Shown piece after piece: positions 23,590 through 35,289 of a stretch of DNA of 64,000 nucleotides. The stretch's first letter is position 1; every line of letters starts with the position of its first letter. Origin of the DNA: Guyanagaster necrorhizus (lineage: Eukaryota > Basidiomycota > Agaricomycetes > Agaricales > Physalacriaceae); contig NW_025064930.1 in NCBI RefSeq assembly GCF_019112545.1, positions 86,692 to 150,691 on the forward strand, written 5' to 3'. The notes beneath the pieces were generated by a model. That model was given only the letters and a program-made list of their open reading frames with translations, was not told the DNA's origin and did no database searches. The position numbers and the translations under genes are program-made.

Positions 23590-24850
23590 TGTCACAACAT
23601 GTGCTACTTTGATTCTGCATAAATCAGATCCACTGTGTACAAATAGCAATAGCATGTGTTATGATTTTTTCTTTTTCTTTTTTGATTAACCTCTATTTAT
23701 ACTTAGTCAGAGTGTCTAGCCCAGCACTTACAGACCATGGGATATACTTAGTCACTATAATAGGCAGAGTCAACTATTGTCCTTTAACAGCAATGACACT
23801 CTTGATGATAGACAATACTCTTTTATAGGTAGTAATGATACTCAAGGACAATGAGCACTATAGTATAGAGACACACAATTAGTACATATATTTTTATCTA
23901 GTTCACAAACAGTATATAAGTAGCATAGCTCTTGCTGTACATACTCAGCTTTGAGCTAAAGTTTATCTTCACCAGTCTACTTTGAGCCAATTAGTCTTTG
24001 GTCTTGAGATACAGTGCCTTCCATACACATATAGTGAATTCAGATGTGACTGTATGAACTCAATACAGTGTCTGCTTATCATGTGTTATTGGTCACATGT
24101 CACTTGAGCTTAACAGCATATATATAACAGTCTGAGATCTCTCTAAGTCTCAAAGCCTTTTATTTAAACAAGAGGGGCAATAAGTATTGCTGAACCTCAA
24201 GGCAAGGATACTGTATCACTATATAATACTCTAAAATACTCTCATAAAACCCTCAAAGTCTCAAGCACTGCTCAGACCAAACTCAAAAACCCTAACACAC
24301 ATAATACATGACTTAAAGCTTCATGCTCTAAGCAGAAACACTTCACAAACATATTCACAAGCATTAAAAGGTTCAAACCTCTGTGTATAAGTTTCCAAAC
24401 TGATTATAGATCTACAGGGTTCAAACCTATGTGATTCAGAGACACAAAAACACAATAAATCCTGTTCACAGACTCAAAGGATTCAAATCTCTGTTGATCT
24501 GCAAAAATAACTAAAAAGCAGGCACTAATCAAGCTAAAGAGTTTGAACCTCTGCCATCTATAGTGCCTTGCATCACAAATATCTCAAAAACTCAAAAGAG
24601 TGCTCTCTAGACACTGCTCTCATATTCTCAGACTAGAGTCCCACAGGAGCTTTCAATGCCTCACACAGTTCTCAGATCTCTCTTAATGATCTCAATATAA
24701 GGTTTATTCTCTTGCCCAAAGTTACAAACTCAAATCCAGAGCTAGAGTGCAAGGCCTTCATGTCTAATACACTGCAACTGTGGAGGGTCAAAAACTTGTC
24801 TTCCACTTGTTACATCATGGTATTTAAATAGGCTATTACAGTACTTACTA
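23590..24850 (-). repeat. Family C LTR fragment, interrupted by a solo LTR
   Basis: In reverse orientation it matches 41100-41800 and, directly, 56500-57260 (for example tctctctaagtctcaaagc and ccagagctagagtgcaaggc). The match runs from about 23630 into 23656 and resumes at 24116, so the family A LTR at 23657-24115 landed inside it. It faces the plus-oriented family C fragment at 22320. Confidence 0.65.
23657..24115 (+). repeat. Solo LTR, family A
   Basis: It is 459 bp, from TGTTATGATT to CTTAACA. The target duplication is gcatg (23652-23656) and gcata (24116-24120), with one G/A difference. No internal region remains, as expected after LTR-LTR recombination. Confidence 0.88.
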
Positions 24851-25059
24851 AAACAAACTTAATATAATACAGTTGACTCTTGAAATACAAAACACATATA
24901 ATCATCAAGATTCAGTGGCTGAACCCATGAGCCAGATGCATATTTTCAGAAGAAGAGGCTGAGCTTAATGACTTCATAGGAGTGCTCACTCAAAGTCTGT
25001 CAATCTTTCTTTTATAAGCATATTCCAAATCTTGATTTTTCATATTCAGACTACAAATG

Positions 25060-26515
25060 TGTTGTCACCAATGCCAGTAAGAGTGAAAGTCCATTGGTCA
25101 ATGCCCAACCCCAATCTTATAATGTCTATCAGAGTAACAAGTTTCTCATTCTGGATGGATGTTACAATGCAACTATATACAAACAAATGATTGTATCATC
25201 TATTGAACTCTTTTATTCTGTGTTTGCTCAGTTTTGTGCCAATCTTGCAGACACAGAGATCATCATCCCTGAAGATGTCATTTGTGATACTGTGAGTCTC
25301 ATGCAGTCTAGCTCTGCCATCCAGATGTTCAAACAACCATGTATCCAGCAGGCCTAGACATTTCTATCTAACATTCTTAAGCAATCCTTCCACCAGGCCA
25401 TTAGCTTGGATCATATATCAGCAGACCACATCACTTTCTGTGGAGATATGACTGTCAATGAAATGGCTGCAGTTATCATCACAGAGAAGAAAGTGAACTT
25501 GAAGATGATAGATCAGAGCCCTCTATTCTGGGTTTCTTCTTCTAAAATTCTGAGTTAATGTAAATGTAGGCTCCTTACATCACTATGTATTGCTGCTCTC
25601 ACTGACTGTACTCTCTCACACAGCATCAGCAAATTCATGAAGGCTGCTACTGTTTCTGTTTCTTTGTTGGTGTGGAAGGACTGTAGCTGATAGTATTAGG
25701 AGCTGTGTTCATCAGCCAATCATTGTTCAATGTCTTACAGACTATTTGTGGCTTGAAAACAGTCATGCTGATGATGACCACATTCTTTGCATTTCCCATA
25801 TACTCTATACCCTTGAAGGTTCAGTCAAAGAGCTTAAAACTTACTATGAAAATCTGAAATCTCAGCCTCTTAAAGAGAACAAGCTCCATCCTCATTTTTT
25901 TCCCTCAATTATCTCTTATTGTTTTGATAACAAGAATATCAGCTTCACCAACAGTTTGCCACTGGAATTGGCTGAAACATGTGTGACATTTTTAGCCACT
26001 TTAGATGCAGAGAGGCAGAAGAAGATCATAGTCAAGTTCATCTAGCATTACAGTGAAGAAGCACACAGAATTTTGGCAGTGCTTCAGCTGATGCTGATGC
26101 TTCTCTATGTTGGACTAATTGATGGGTGTGGTGGGTGTGGCATCTCATAGAGCAAGCTGTAGATAGTTGTCATAGAATACATACAAGGTCAGACACTTGC
26201 ACATGCTTATAGTGATGAACCCTTACTGGAGGATGTCAAGATGACTATCAAAAAGGGTCTTGACATGCTTCACAATGAAGATCTTGTTTTTGGAGATCTT
26301 TATAAGCAAAATGTCATAATTGCAGATGAGACTGATGAAGAGAGTGGGAGTAATAGGGTTAGGTTTATTGATTTTAACTGGACTGAAAAGGCTGGAGATG
26401 TCAGATATCCTCTTCATTTGACCTTTTGCATATGTGATATCTCTGGCATGTTGGAGTATGATCTCATACAGAAAGATCATGATATCAAGATGCTGGATAC
26501 CTTGTGACATCTAGA
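25060..26515 (+). pseudogene. Fungal-type protein kinase, CpG-decayed
   Basis: A collinear series of frames on the plus strand covers an N-terminal region (25094-25357, SSAIQMFKQPCIQQA; then HISADHITFCGDMTVNEM) and a middle part (25746-26045, LPLELAETCVTFLATLDAER). The kinase C-lobe follows: VIEYIQGQTLAHAYSD, then the catalytic loop HNEDLVFGDLYKQN (Asp at 26295-26297, Asn at 26310-26312) and the metal-binding VRFIDFNW (Asp at 26370-26372, in place of DFG). This loop type belongs to an expanded agaricomycete kinase family of unknown substrate. The catalytic Asp and Asn codons survive, but stops lie between the blocks. No CG dinucleotide was noticed, as in the surrounding transposons. Confidence 0.75.
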
Positions 26516-27097
26516 CTCACAGAAGCAGAGTGGGTGCACTTGCCCTATTGTAACATGATGTACAGTCAACTCTGTAATAACTCAGACCTGTATAAACCCA
26601 TACTCTATTATAATCCATAGCTTAGAGTATTGACCAATTTTATTTGCAGGAAAATAAGGTTGATAATCCATAACTCTGTTATAACCTATAGTATTTTCAG
26701 AAAATCTGCTCTATATAAACTCACATAGTAATGATATATTGTTCTATTACAGGTAGTTAATATATAAGCTTTCTTTCAACTGCTGAGATTAATGATATGT
26801 CATTCTATTACAGTACCTGTTCTCTTCTGAACTCATTTTCCATTCACCATGTCTATTTACCTACCTTATCAACTCCAAGAGTATTCACCACTCTTGTCCT
26901 TCTGGAACTCAGTGATATTCATTCTGGATGGATATTCTCAGCATGAGCTTTAAACTGTGTGAACACTGCTGGAGCATCACTTTTGTGCTTCAAAAGAGAG
27001 ACATTCTATATATCACATGTAGCATAGATGAATGCTACTCAGTATTGATAACTTTCTGAAATTTCAACTAGCATTTGATCTTTAAGATCACTGTAGC
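26516..27097. other. AT-rich stretch, possible decayed DNA transposon end
   Basis: It begins near 26570 with cagtcaactctgtaataact, similar in style to pogo/Tc1 termini. No matching inverted end or transposase is convincing. Confidence 0.3.
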
Positions 27098-27511
27098 TAT
27101 TAAGGTCAAGTGATATGTGATCTAAACACATGATAAACAGGTGCTGTATTGAGTTTGTACAGTCACACCTGAGTTCACTATATGTGTCTATATGGTGTTG
27201 TATTCCAAAGCCTTTGCAAGTGGCTCAAGGTAGAATGGTGGAGTGTAAACTTTAGCTCAAAGCTGGGTATCTACAGCAAGAGCTAGCCTACTTATATACT
27301 GTTCATCCATCATGATAAATATACTGCTACTAATTGTGTCTGTTTGAGTCATTATACTCTTTGTCCTTGGGCATCATTGTGTCAGAAGACAATGACAGAC
27401 TTGGCCTTGTTGTGATGACTAAGCTTATCTCATGGTCTTAAGTGCTGGTCTAAGTGCCATGACTAAGCATAAATAGAGGTTAATTGAAGGAAAAAGTGAA
27501 AAATTGTAACA
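27098..27511 (-). repeat. Solo LTR, family A, short variant
   Basis: It is reverse oriented, with the terminal TG changed to TA at the left and GTAACA at the right end. It is 414 bp, about 45 bp shorter than other copies, so an internal deletion is likely. A perfect target duplication gtagc flanks it at 27093-27097 and 27512-27516. The motif ttagctcaaagct is retained inside. Confidence 0.88.
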
Positions 27512-27849
27512 GTAGCCAAATTCAAAAAGATGTGTTTATCACTTTGAGAGATCATAAGGGTTGTTGTGACAGCACAATTTTAGCCTCTAAATTATGCCCA
27601 GCCAAGGCTTGGTTTGAGGCACTGAGACAAAGACTTGGCTTGAGATTGCTAAGACTTTTCTATACAGTATTTAAGTCAGTAGTATACAGTGATATACTCT
27701 AGTCTCCAGCTAAGGTCAATATACTAATCAAACTCCTAAACCCTTGATGTGACTACCACTTTAGTACCAACACTGAGAGTCATAGTCTATCAATCTATGT
27801 ACTTTCTCTTCTTATCATCATTCTACATATCATCCTCATCATCATCCTT

Positions 27850-29360
27850 CTGCTTTACCTTCAGTTAGTGTCAGACTCTGACTGTTGCAGTGCATTGCAT
27901 TTGTTTGGTTGTCATCTGATATGACAATGCTGTTTTTCAGTGAGATATAGAGGACATATTAGATTAAATGGAGGTCCTGGCTCTTGCTTTATTTCTGTAA
28001 CTAGCTGCTTTGTATATATTCATTGTATTGTATTAATGCTCTGATAACCATATAATTTGTGCCAGAATGTATCATCTATGCAGCAGATACTTTTCAAACT
28101 TGAGTTTGCTGATTCACAAAAAGATTGTGTAGTTGTGTTGATATAACCAATGTTATTATTGGTCACAGTTGCAGTGAAATGAACTCTATCATCTTGACAG
28201 AAGGTGATATCTGATCCAACAATAGAGATCTCAAACACTTTTTTTGCAAGTGAAATAGTAAGATATTAATAGATTGTTGTGCAGTACTGGCACATGGAGA
28301 GCATCAAAGAGCTCAACTACTGCAGATCTCTCTCTTTCAAGCTCTGGCTCCAGTATAATTGTCCCAATCTCTTCTAAGTAGATGACTGTATTATCTGCAA
28401 AATGAACTGAGATAACATGCAGAGCATACAAGTTGAGCCAGTGATGATGGAAGATCATATAATGAGATGAATCTATATCAGTATTTTAATGAAATACAGC
28501 AGAAGATGATAAATCAGTACTTGCTTGGCTAATGATCTTCTTCATTGCTTTAGTAGAACTTGCAGCTTCTTTTTTGCCAGTCCCCTTTTATCAATGTCTT
28601 GCAGTTATATATTCTGCTGCATGCTTCTGATCACATTTGAGAGAGCACTTCTTGGTCTCACACACTCTCTCACTGTCACCTTTATGAAGGCACCATCTAC
28701 ATGTAGGCTTTGTGCCAGTTGGCATCAGATCTGTAGGTGATAGGAATGTAGTGGCTTTAAGAGCAACATAAATGGAAGGATCACTAGCATATAGCTTTTG
28801 ATTGTTCTCCATTATAGTATGCAGTGCTGAGATCTTTGAGAGTGAGTTTGTCAGAGAAGAGAACAAGCAATATGAGAAAGTTGCTGTATTCAGGCTGAGA
28901 GAGAGCACAGATCAGAGCTATAATGAGCAGTTCTTGCTGCAGTCCAAAGTGAACTGGATAGAGAGCATAGATACAACTCATGATTTGTGAACTGCAGCTG
29001 ACAAGATCTGGAAGTGATTCTTCTGTCTCCTTCTTAAGGTTGAAAAAGCTGTTATAAGCAACAAATTGAGTTGCTAGCTTCTGTTGCTGATAGAGTGTCT
29101 TCAGAGTGTCCCACATCTGTTCTGGATTATCAAGATACTTTTCAACATGTATCTTCAATGACTCATTAAGACAAAGATAGATTGTACTAGCAACTGATAT
29201 CTTTGTTTTCTTTCACTTCTTCCAATCCTTTTTCTTCTGATATATAAGATGGTGTGGGTCAGCAAACTCTGGTTCAGGGTCTTTTTTGATTGTGATGAGA
29301 TACTTATGATAGGTCTTCAGTAGGACTGATATGTTTTGTCCCATTCACTATAATTGGAAC
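27850..29360 (-). mobile_element. Ty1/copia relic: gag to integrase N-terminus
   Basis: On the minus strand the gag frame runs from about 29360 (LCLNES, EKYLDNPEQMWDTLKTLYQQ, SFFNLKKETEESLPDLV). A zinc-knuckle relic CRWCLHKGDSERVC lies at 28660-28701, with Asp in the place of the histidine ligand. A GAG-pre-integrase segment follows (ALHVPVLHNNLL, SIVGSDITFCQDDRVHFTA, FWHKLYGYQSIN). Next is a probable integrase zinc region (CPLYLTEKQHCH) near 27930. Downstream pol and the LTRs are absent, so it is a 5' fragment broken by frameshifts. Confidence 0.75.
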
Positions 29361-29639
29361 ACTCAGATTCTCAAAGTCTTTTGATCAAGTCAAAAGATGA
29401 TATGATGTATGTATGATAGATCTAGTGATACTTCAGTGATAGAAAGAAATGGTGGAGCTTTTTGGAGGCCTGAGCAGGATGCAGAAGATCTTAGAGGAAG
29501 TAGAACCCAAAACCTGTTGCTGATATAAAGTGCAGTGGACAGAGTATGCTACTTATCTGAGATGATGGTCAATTGCTTAGAAAGCAATTGATGGTCCAGG
29601 AATATTACTTAGAGTTTATATAAGATAGTCATACTTGAT

Positions 29640-31310
29640 GAAGTATAGTATCATCTCACAACAGCTATATGCAATGGAACTTGTGTGCCATTGACCAACT
29701 CTCTCTTAACAATTGGAAGACAGCTCTGCATCCCTGGCACATCCATTAGCTCCATATCTTCAGAGAGCTTAAACTCAAAGTTATAGAGAATCTCTACAGT
29801 GACTGTTTAGATCTCCATAATCCTATAGACTTTGTAAAACAATGGAAATGAAATGGCAAGTATGCAAATCTCCAACTGAATTCCATGGATCCATATCAGT
29901 TCTTGTGCTCAATGATGAAAGACATACTTCTTATCCAAGGCATACATGGATGCCTGTATTTATTGCAGTGATAAATCAAAGTTGAACTCTAGAAAATGGC
30001 ATACTCACTGAATAACATCCTAGCAAAGTGATCAATGTTTAGAGAAATAGATAAAAAGAAGGATGCATACAAATTTGAGTATATGCCAAGAGACAGTTGC
30101 CTCTTCTCTGCAGAATTTAGAAATTGACTTGGATTCTATTGGTCAGTGTCATCATCTGAGACTGTTGGAAGGCTAAACACATCTGAGATAAACTATGACA
30201 AATATTGATAGAATCAAATCATGTGCTGGTTATAAGTATATAAGGATGCAGAGATAACTTGTCTTTTGGAGATTAGAATTTCAGTAGTGACTCTTTCATT
30301 GGTGGTCATAATAGGCTCTGAAAATGGAAGAATATCTTTTTGGTCTACTATTTATAAAGGTATGAACAAATAGATGTCTTTGAAGTGTTTTCTGACCTGT
30401 AGTCTGTCTATGAGCAGTGTAATATAAGTATATACAACACCTTTATGATAGTGTTGAGGAATGGCATGGAATTATTATAATCATTGGATGTCAGCACCAT
30501 GTCATTGTTTATCTGGAACTGTTTTGTCTCATCTTGGATCCACTTTTGGTCATCAGAGTGGCCACTCAGTTTATACAGAAGCCAAGTGATCATATTTGCA
30601 GTGGTATCATGACTAGCCAATATAAAGGCACTATTTGGTTAGAGATGAATTTTCATCAATGAGATGTTATGCCAACTGTGATTCAATCTCATTACTCATT
30701 TTCTTTTTATCTTCATTGGAAAGATAAGGAAGTGCTATGATTTACAAACTCAAGCTAAGAACAAAATACAAAGAATGATTATTCAGAATAAATCTTACTG
30801 AGAATGTTTACAATATCCTTTTTCTCAGGGTCTTTACCATTGGAAGCAACTGCAAGCTGATTCTTGAAGATATTTTGGGCAATCTATTTGGGGATGCTGT
30901 TGAAGTTCAACATCTGGTTCATTTTCTTGGAGATAACCCATGATAGGATGTTCAATACAGAATTTTATGACAGTCTCTAAAGAGCTATAAACAGAAGATC
31001 AATGATGTGAGGATGTATCTGCAAATCCATACTGACAGTCATAGTAAGGTACTCTATAAAGCCAGTCTAGATGAGATGGCAGCTTACACTACATCATTAA
31101 GAGCATTCATCAGCTCCATCTGATTGCTATTCAATGCTTTAAATTGGAAGGAAGCTGATATGCAGTCAGTTCTTTTGATGATGAGAAAAGACATGTTGAG
31201 TGGCATACTTATTTTGATTATATCAAGTGTGACTTTGCTTGTCCATTCAACTGCATTCAGAACATGAGAGCCATTCTTGAGTTTCTTGTTCAATTTATCC
31301 ATGAGCTATA
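29640..31310 (-). pseudogene. Cytochrome P450, CpG-decayed
   Basis: In order on the minus strand: NAVEWTSKVTLDIIK in a 72-codon frame (31302-31084); the I-helix ASHDTTANMITWLLYKLS (30617-30565), matching the oxygen-binding AGxDTT motif; and the heme loop TGIHVCLG at 29957-29934 with the cysteine ligand codon at 29942-29940. A C-terminal tail then reads NFEFKLSEDMELMDVP. Family enzymes are heme monooxygenases of the endoplasmic reticulum, usually about 500-550 residues. In the heme loop the conserved Arg is His (CAT), what CGT becomes after CpG decay. The N-terminal membrane anchor is not recognisable. Stops and frameshifts make it a pseudogene. Confidence 0.75.
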
Positions 31311-32859
31311 ACAATATCACTGTCTGTATATTTTCATAGTATAAAAACAGATGCATCAGAGAAGCTAAAGATTGAGAAATGAGGAGAAATTGCTGCAGTT
31401 GAGAAGCAGAAAATGAACTGTTCATTATCTTCTATTAGCTTTGATAGACAGTCTCTTTTCAGAGGATGTCACAGACCTGCTTGGAGATTGGAATACAAAT
31501 ATAGACATTAAGAAAACTGGCAATCATGTTGATAGAAGATGGCATATGCCAAAGCATCCTCCAATCCAATATACAGTGCAATATTGTCAGTACCAAGTCA
31601 TCTTCAGATCACCAACAGCATCTTGTTGACAAATGACCCACTCATGTCCTGGTATACAGGTCAATTGTTTGGAATTTTACTGCATCTCTAGGCAATCCAT
31701 CTCTCATATTGTCATTAAGCTCTGTGAAAAACAGAGCTACTCATTTCATAGTTAGCTCTTGCTTTACCATGCTATCAAATTTCAATAGAATAAGTAATTC
31801 TCCAACTGAGAGACTTTATAAGTTGCTGATAAACCAGAAGTTGTTTTACTAGACTCTCTGTGAACAGAAAACACAAAATCTATATTAGTAAGTGAAACCA
31901 AGGCATATAATCTAAAGACTGATCCAAGTGAGTCTAGTCATATACCTTCATACAGTGACTAATCTCCAAAGGGGTATAGAAAGAGGTAGAGTATGTACAC
32001 AAACTTTCCTATAATGAAATGTCATATATGGATCTGGATACTGAATAGTGTGATCCATATGCAGTATGAACTTTTAATGTCAGAGTCCTATATATGGTTC
32101 TGATGGGATCTAAGGAAATTGTTAGTGTCATCTAGTTACTCTTCAAGATCTTATGTTAGTTCTAGGAAGTGTGAGGATGACACATAAAGGCAGCAGATCT
32201 CTTTTATGTTTTTGGAAATGAAGCAAGACAAGTCAATATTTTGCAAATTAATAAGTTTTATAGTGTTGTATGCAAGCCTCCAGATAGGATGCAAGGTTGT
32301 TGAGATGCTATGACACTCTCAGTCAAAGGGTATTGACTCATATGCAGTCTGTGTAATTGGTTCTATTGGAAGGGTGTCACACTGGTGTACAGTTTAGTAC
32401 AGGTGTCAAGTAGTCTTGGTATAGCTTCTCTCTCTCTCTGTCTTTTGTATGATACACCACTTATACTACTCTTTTACTAATACTAAGTATGCTTCATTTA
32501 AACAGCATTTATAATCACAGTATTGAGCTCAGCAAGTATAGCAAACTTTTTGTTATGTGAAGCCTTCAAGGCTGTGAGGCTTTTAATAAACTGTATAGTG
32601 TATTTAAAAGTTCACATAGCCAATAGTATGCTAGTCCTTCTAATATTCCTTATGAATATCTAACCAAACACATGGTTAGTCCTCTGTGGCCTATTACTCT
32701 TCCACATGCTAGCTGTGAAAAGCTTAGACATCTGCAGCCAGTCTTGTATATGCATTGTGATAGACCTTGTGGGCCACATTAGAGTGTTATGTGTATACTA
32801 ATAATGACATATGTCTTATATGATTGGGTATTGTAGTGCCTGGCCATGCCTGTAATGTA
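31311..32859. other. CpG-poor stretch, perhaps P450 N-terminus remains
   Basis: No domain could be supported. A short CT microsatellite lies near 32428-32440. The minus strand at about 31450-31640 is open over short stretches and could be the lost P450 N-terminus. Confidence 0.35.
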
Positions 32860-33050
32860 TAGCTTTTGAGAAAAAAGTTTGCATGAAGTGAAATGTTCAT
32901 ATACAACGTAAAAACTTTGCCAGAAATGCAAAAAGTTCACAAATAATGCAAAGACATCACAAATAATGCATATACTTTGCATATAAAAAGTTTGCATGCC
33001 AGAAACAGTTTGCATGCTGTGAAAAGTTTGTGAAATAAAAAATTCACAAT
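32860..33050. repeat. Cluster of imperfect short repeats, AAAGTTTGCAT type
   Basis: The words aaagtttgcat, actttgc, aaagttcac and aataatgca recur about ten times within 190 bp, in both orientations and with uneven spacing. It is not a clean tandem array. Confidence 0.5.
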
Positions 33051-33339
33051 AAAAGTACTTGCATTAGACTTTCAGTGATTGGTTTAAGAGTCTAGAGGAT
33101 TATTAGTGAATTATAAGTTCACTAACTTATTATTTAGATTGCACAATGACACTCAAGTCATTGAAAGCTATTCTAAATGATCTGAAAAGTCTAGAATGTC
33201 AATTCTGAATGGATTTGAGATTGTTTGAATAGGATTTGAGAGGAGGATTTGTGAGTGTTAGCATAGGCTTTGTGAAAGAAGTGGAATATTGCTTGAATCA
33301 TTATGGATTCATGAATTTTATGAGCATACAGAGCCTAGA

Positions 33340-33968
33340 AGTTCATCAGCAGTCAACTATAATGATGATGGCATTATACTCTTGGTATTCAGGAAGGCTG
33401 GTGACCATTTCTGTGGATATGTGTATCCATGGTGCACTTGGTATTTCATTCAGGTGAAGTGGGGCTGCCTTCACTTGAGTGCTGGACTTTGTGCATTGGC
33501 AGGTTTGACAGGCCTTTACATATTTTTCAATGTCTCTCTTCAACTTCAGCCACCAATATTCTCATAAGATCAATTCCATAGTCTTTATGATTCCAGGATG
33601 CCTCACAGTGATATGGTTGTGCAACCAGATGATGATGTCTTCTTGGAGGGCATGATCTTGAGAGACATAAATCCAATTGTCATAGTAAATCAGATCTCCC
33701 TCCTTGGTCATTTCTCAGTCATGATTGATTGATGGAGCTATCTTCTGATCCTATAATTCAGTCTGCCAGGTGGTGCTTTTGATGCACTCATGGGCTTCCT
33801 CCTTTGTTGGCATAATCATCATCTTAAAGTGCTCAGTCTTGAGTACAACTATCTCACAATTGTCATACTTCCCTTGATCATGATCCACTCATTGACTGAA
33901 TAAGTCTGCCTTCTTGTTTGCAATGCTCACTTTATGTTGAAGTCAGAAGTCATACTTTGCCAATTTGG
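33340..33968 (-). mobile_element. G5: family A gypsy fragment (RNase H end to integrase)
   Basis: Reading leftwards from 33968: KYDFWLQHKVSIANKKADLF (end of RNase H), then a linker, then MKRDIEKYVKACQTCQ (integrase zinc region, 33543 and below), PWIHISTEMVTSLPEYQEYN and AIIIIVDC. Its upstream end is cut exactly at the family B LTR at 33969. Its left part fades after about 33340. Confidence 0.75.
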
Positions 33969-34603
33969 TGATGTGCTTAGTAATAGCTAAGTGACTGAGA
34001 GAGGTGTATGAGAAATAAACTTTCAAACACTAGCACCTAATCACTCAGTACACAATCACCAAATACAGTTGAGGTCAGTTGTTTTGAGTACAATAGAAGC
34101 ACTCTTGCAGTCTGAAGTAAAATCAATGAAACAGTCAATAAAGACAATTATTTAACTCTATCTTGCTTTTTAAGATGCAATATACTCATGAGAGTAGATT
34201 ATAGCAATGTTTAAATACAATTAGGATTTAGAATCAACACACATTTGCTCTCCAAATCAACTTAGAATATTCTGAAATCCAAATACTAAGCTATAGTATA
34301 CCAGCCCTGATGGCATTTAGAATTGGCCTAAACATGATACTGTTTCTAAGTCCAAATCAACTTAGTATTTTACCATAGTTGTGTTATTCCTCTAAGTCCA
34401 GTCTTGACTTCAAGGTTATTAACCCAGTGCAAAGTTGTTTTAGCTAGGTCCACATTGATCCTTAGCCTTCTTAGCATAGCATGGCTATTAGCTCAGAGCC
34501 TCAGCTGTAGCCCTTGAATGACTAGCTATACAGACTTCAGCTTATGCAAATATATTGTTTAAAATTCGCAAAATTTAGGGCTAGCCTGATACAATGCATA
34601 TCA
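33969..34603 (-). repeat. Family B LTR, short form
   Basis: In reverse orientation it begins TGATATGCATTGTATCAGG (right end 34603) and ends GCACATCA (33969), so both termini are present in 635 bp. Its first 330 bp are nearly identical to 35290-35615, and the rest matches the end of the LTR at 37027-38424. The flanks, family A gypsy to the left and another gypsy lineage to the right, share no target duplication. Confidence 0.7.
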
Positions 34604-35289
34604 ATGAGAGATCTAGAGATCTTACCACATTCCAAACACCATTTAGCATACTAAGACTCATGATATTGCCTATAGGATAGATAAACTCTGTACTAATATT
34701 TTATAACAATGTGACTTATATATTGAAGGATAAAGTATCCCACATCACTATATCATATGTAGATGATGTTCCAGTATGAGAACCAAAAACATGCTATAAA
34801 ATTAAAGGTGAGAGGTATAAAACCATTGAGGAAAACCAAGGGATTCACAGATTTGTATGGGAGCACTTTCAGAACATGACCCATGTTGTACAGCACATGA
34901 AATATGCCAGAGAAATCTTCTCTAGTCATAAAGCTGTCCTTTGCACATCTGAAATCATGGTTGTGAGATACTGCTGCATCTATAAAGGCAGAAAACCTGA
35001 AACAGACAGAGTGGGAGTGATAATATGATGGGGATCTTGTTAAGACTTGGGAGATATGTGCTCCTTCCTGGGAACAGTGGGAGTACACAGGATGCTCATT
35101 AAAGATTATGCAAAGAAAGCAGATGTCTTAATGAAGTTAATGCACCTAAAAGTACCATTCAAATTTGGAGAAGAGCAGAGAGAATCTATGCAGATATTAA
35201 AGGATGCATTATGCTCTAGCCCATCTTTGATGCCAATTGATTATGAATTGGAGACAGATGTGATATTGAGGATAGACATATCATACCAC
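34604..35289 (+). pseudogene. RT/RNase H fragment of the second gypsy lineage
   Basis: The translation shows DLTTFQTPFSILRLMILP and the polymerase box SYVDDVPV (near 34751-34774; both Asp codons kept). It then shows GIHRFVWEHFQNMTHVVQHM, HKAVLCTSEI and LGDMCSFLGTVGVHRMLIKD, the end of the palm/thumb. The RNase H start ELETDVILRIDISYH follows. Stops interrupt the frame. It ends exactly at the TGATATGC of the inserted LTR. Confidence 0.8.

Noticed and set aside
26565..26830. Pogo/Tc1-like terminal sequence starting cagtcaactctg
   Set aside because: No matching inverted end, TA duplication or transposase text could be found.
33964..34608. Target duplication around the short family B LTR
   Set aside because: The flanks tttgg and atgag do not match, and the two sides belong to different elements.
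34753..35088. 111-codon minus-strand frame as a gene
   Set aside because: It lies opposite the reverse transcriptase of the second gypsy lineage, whose plus-strand motifs explain the sequence.
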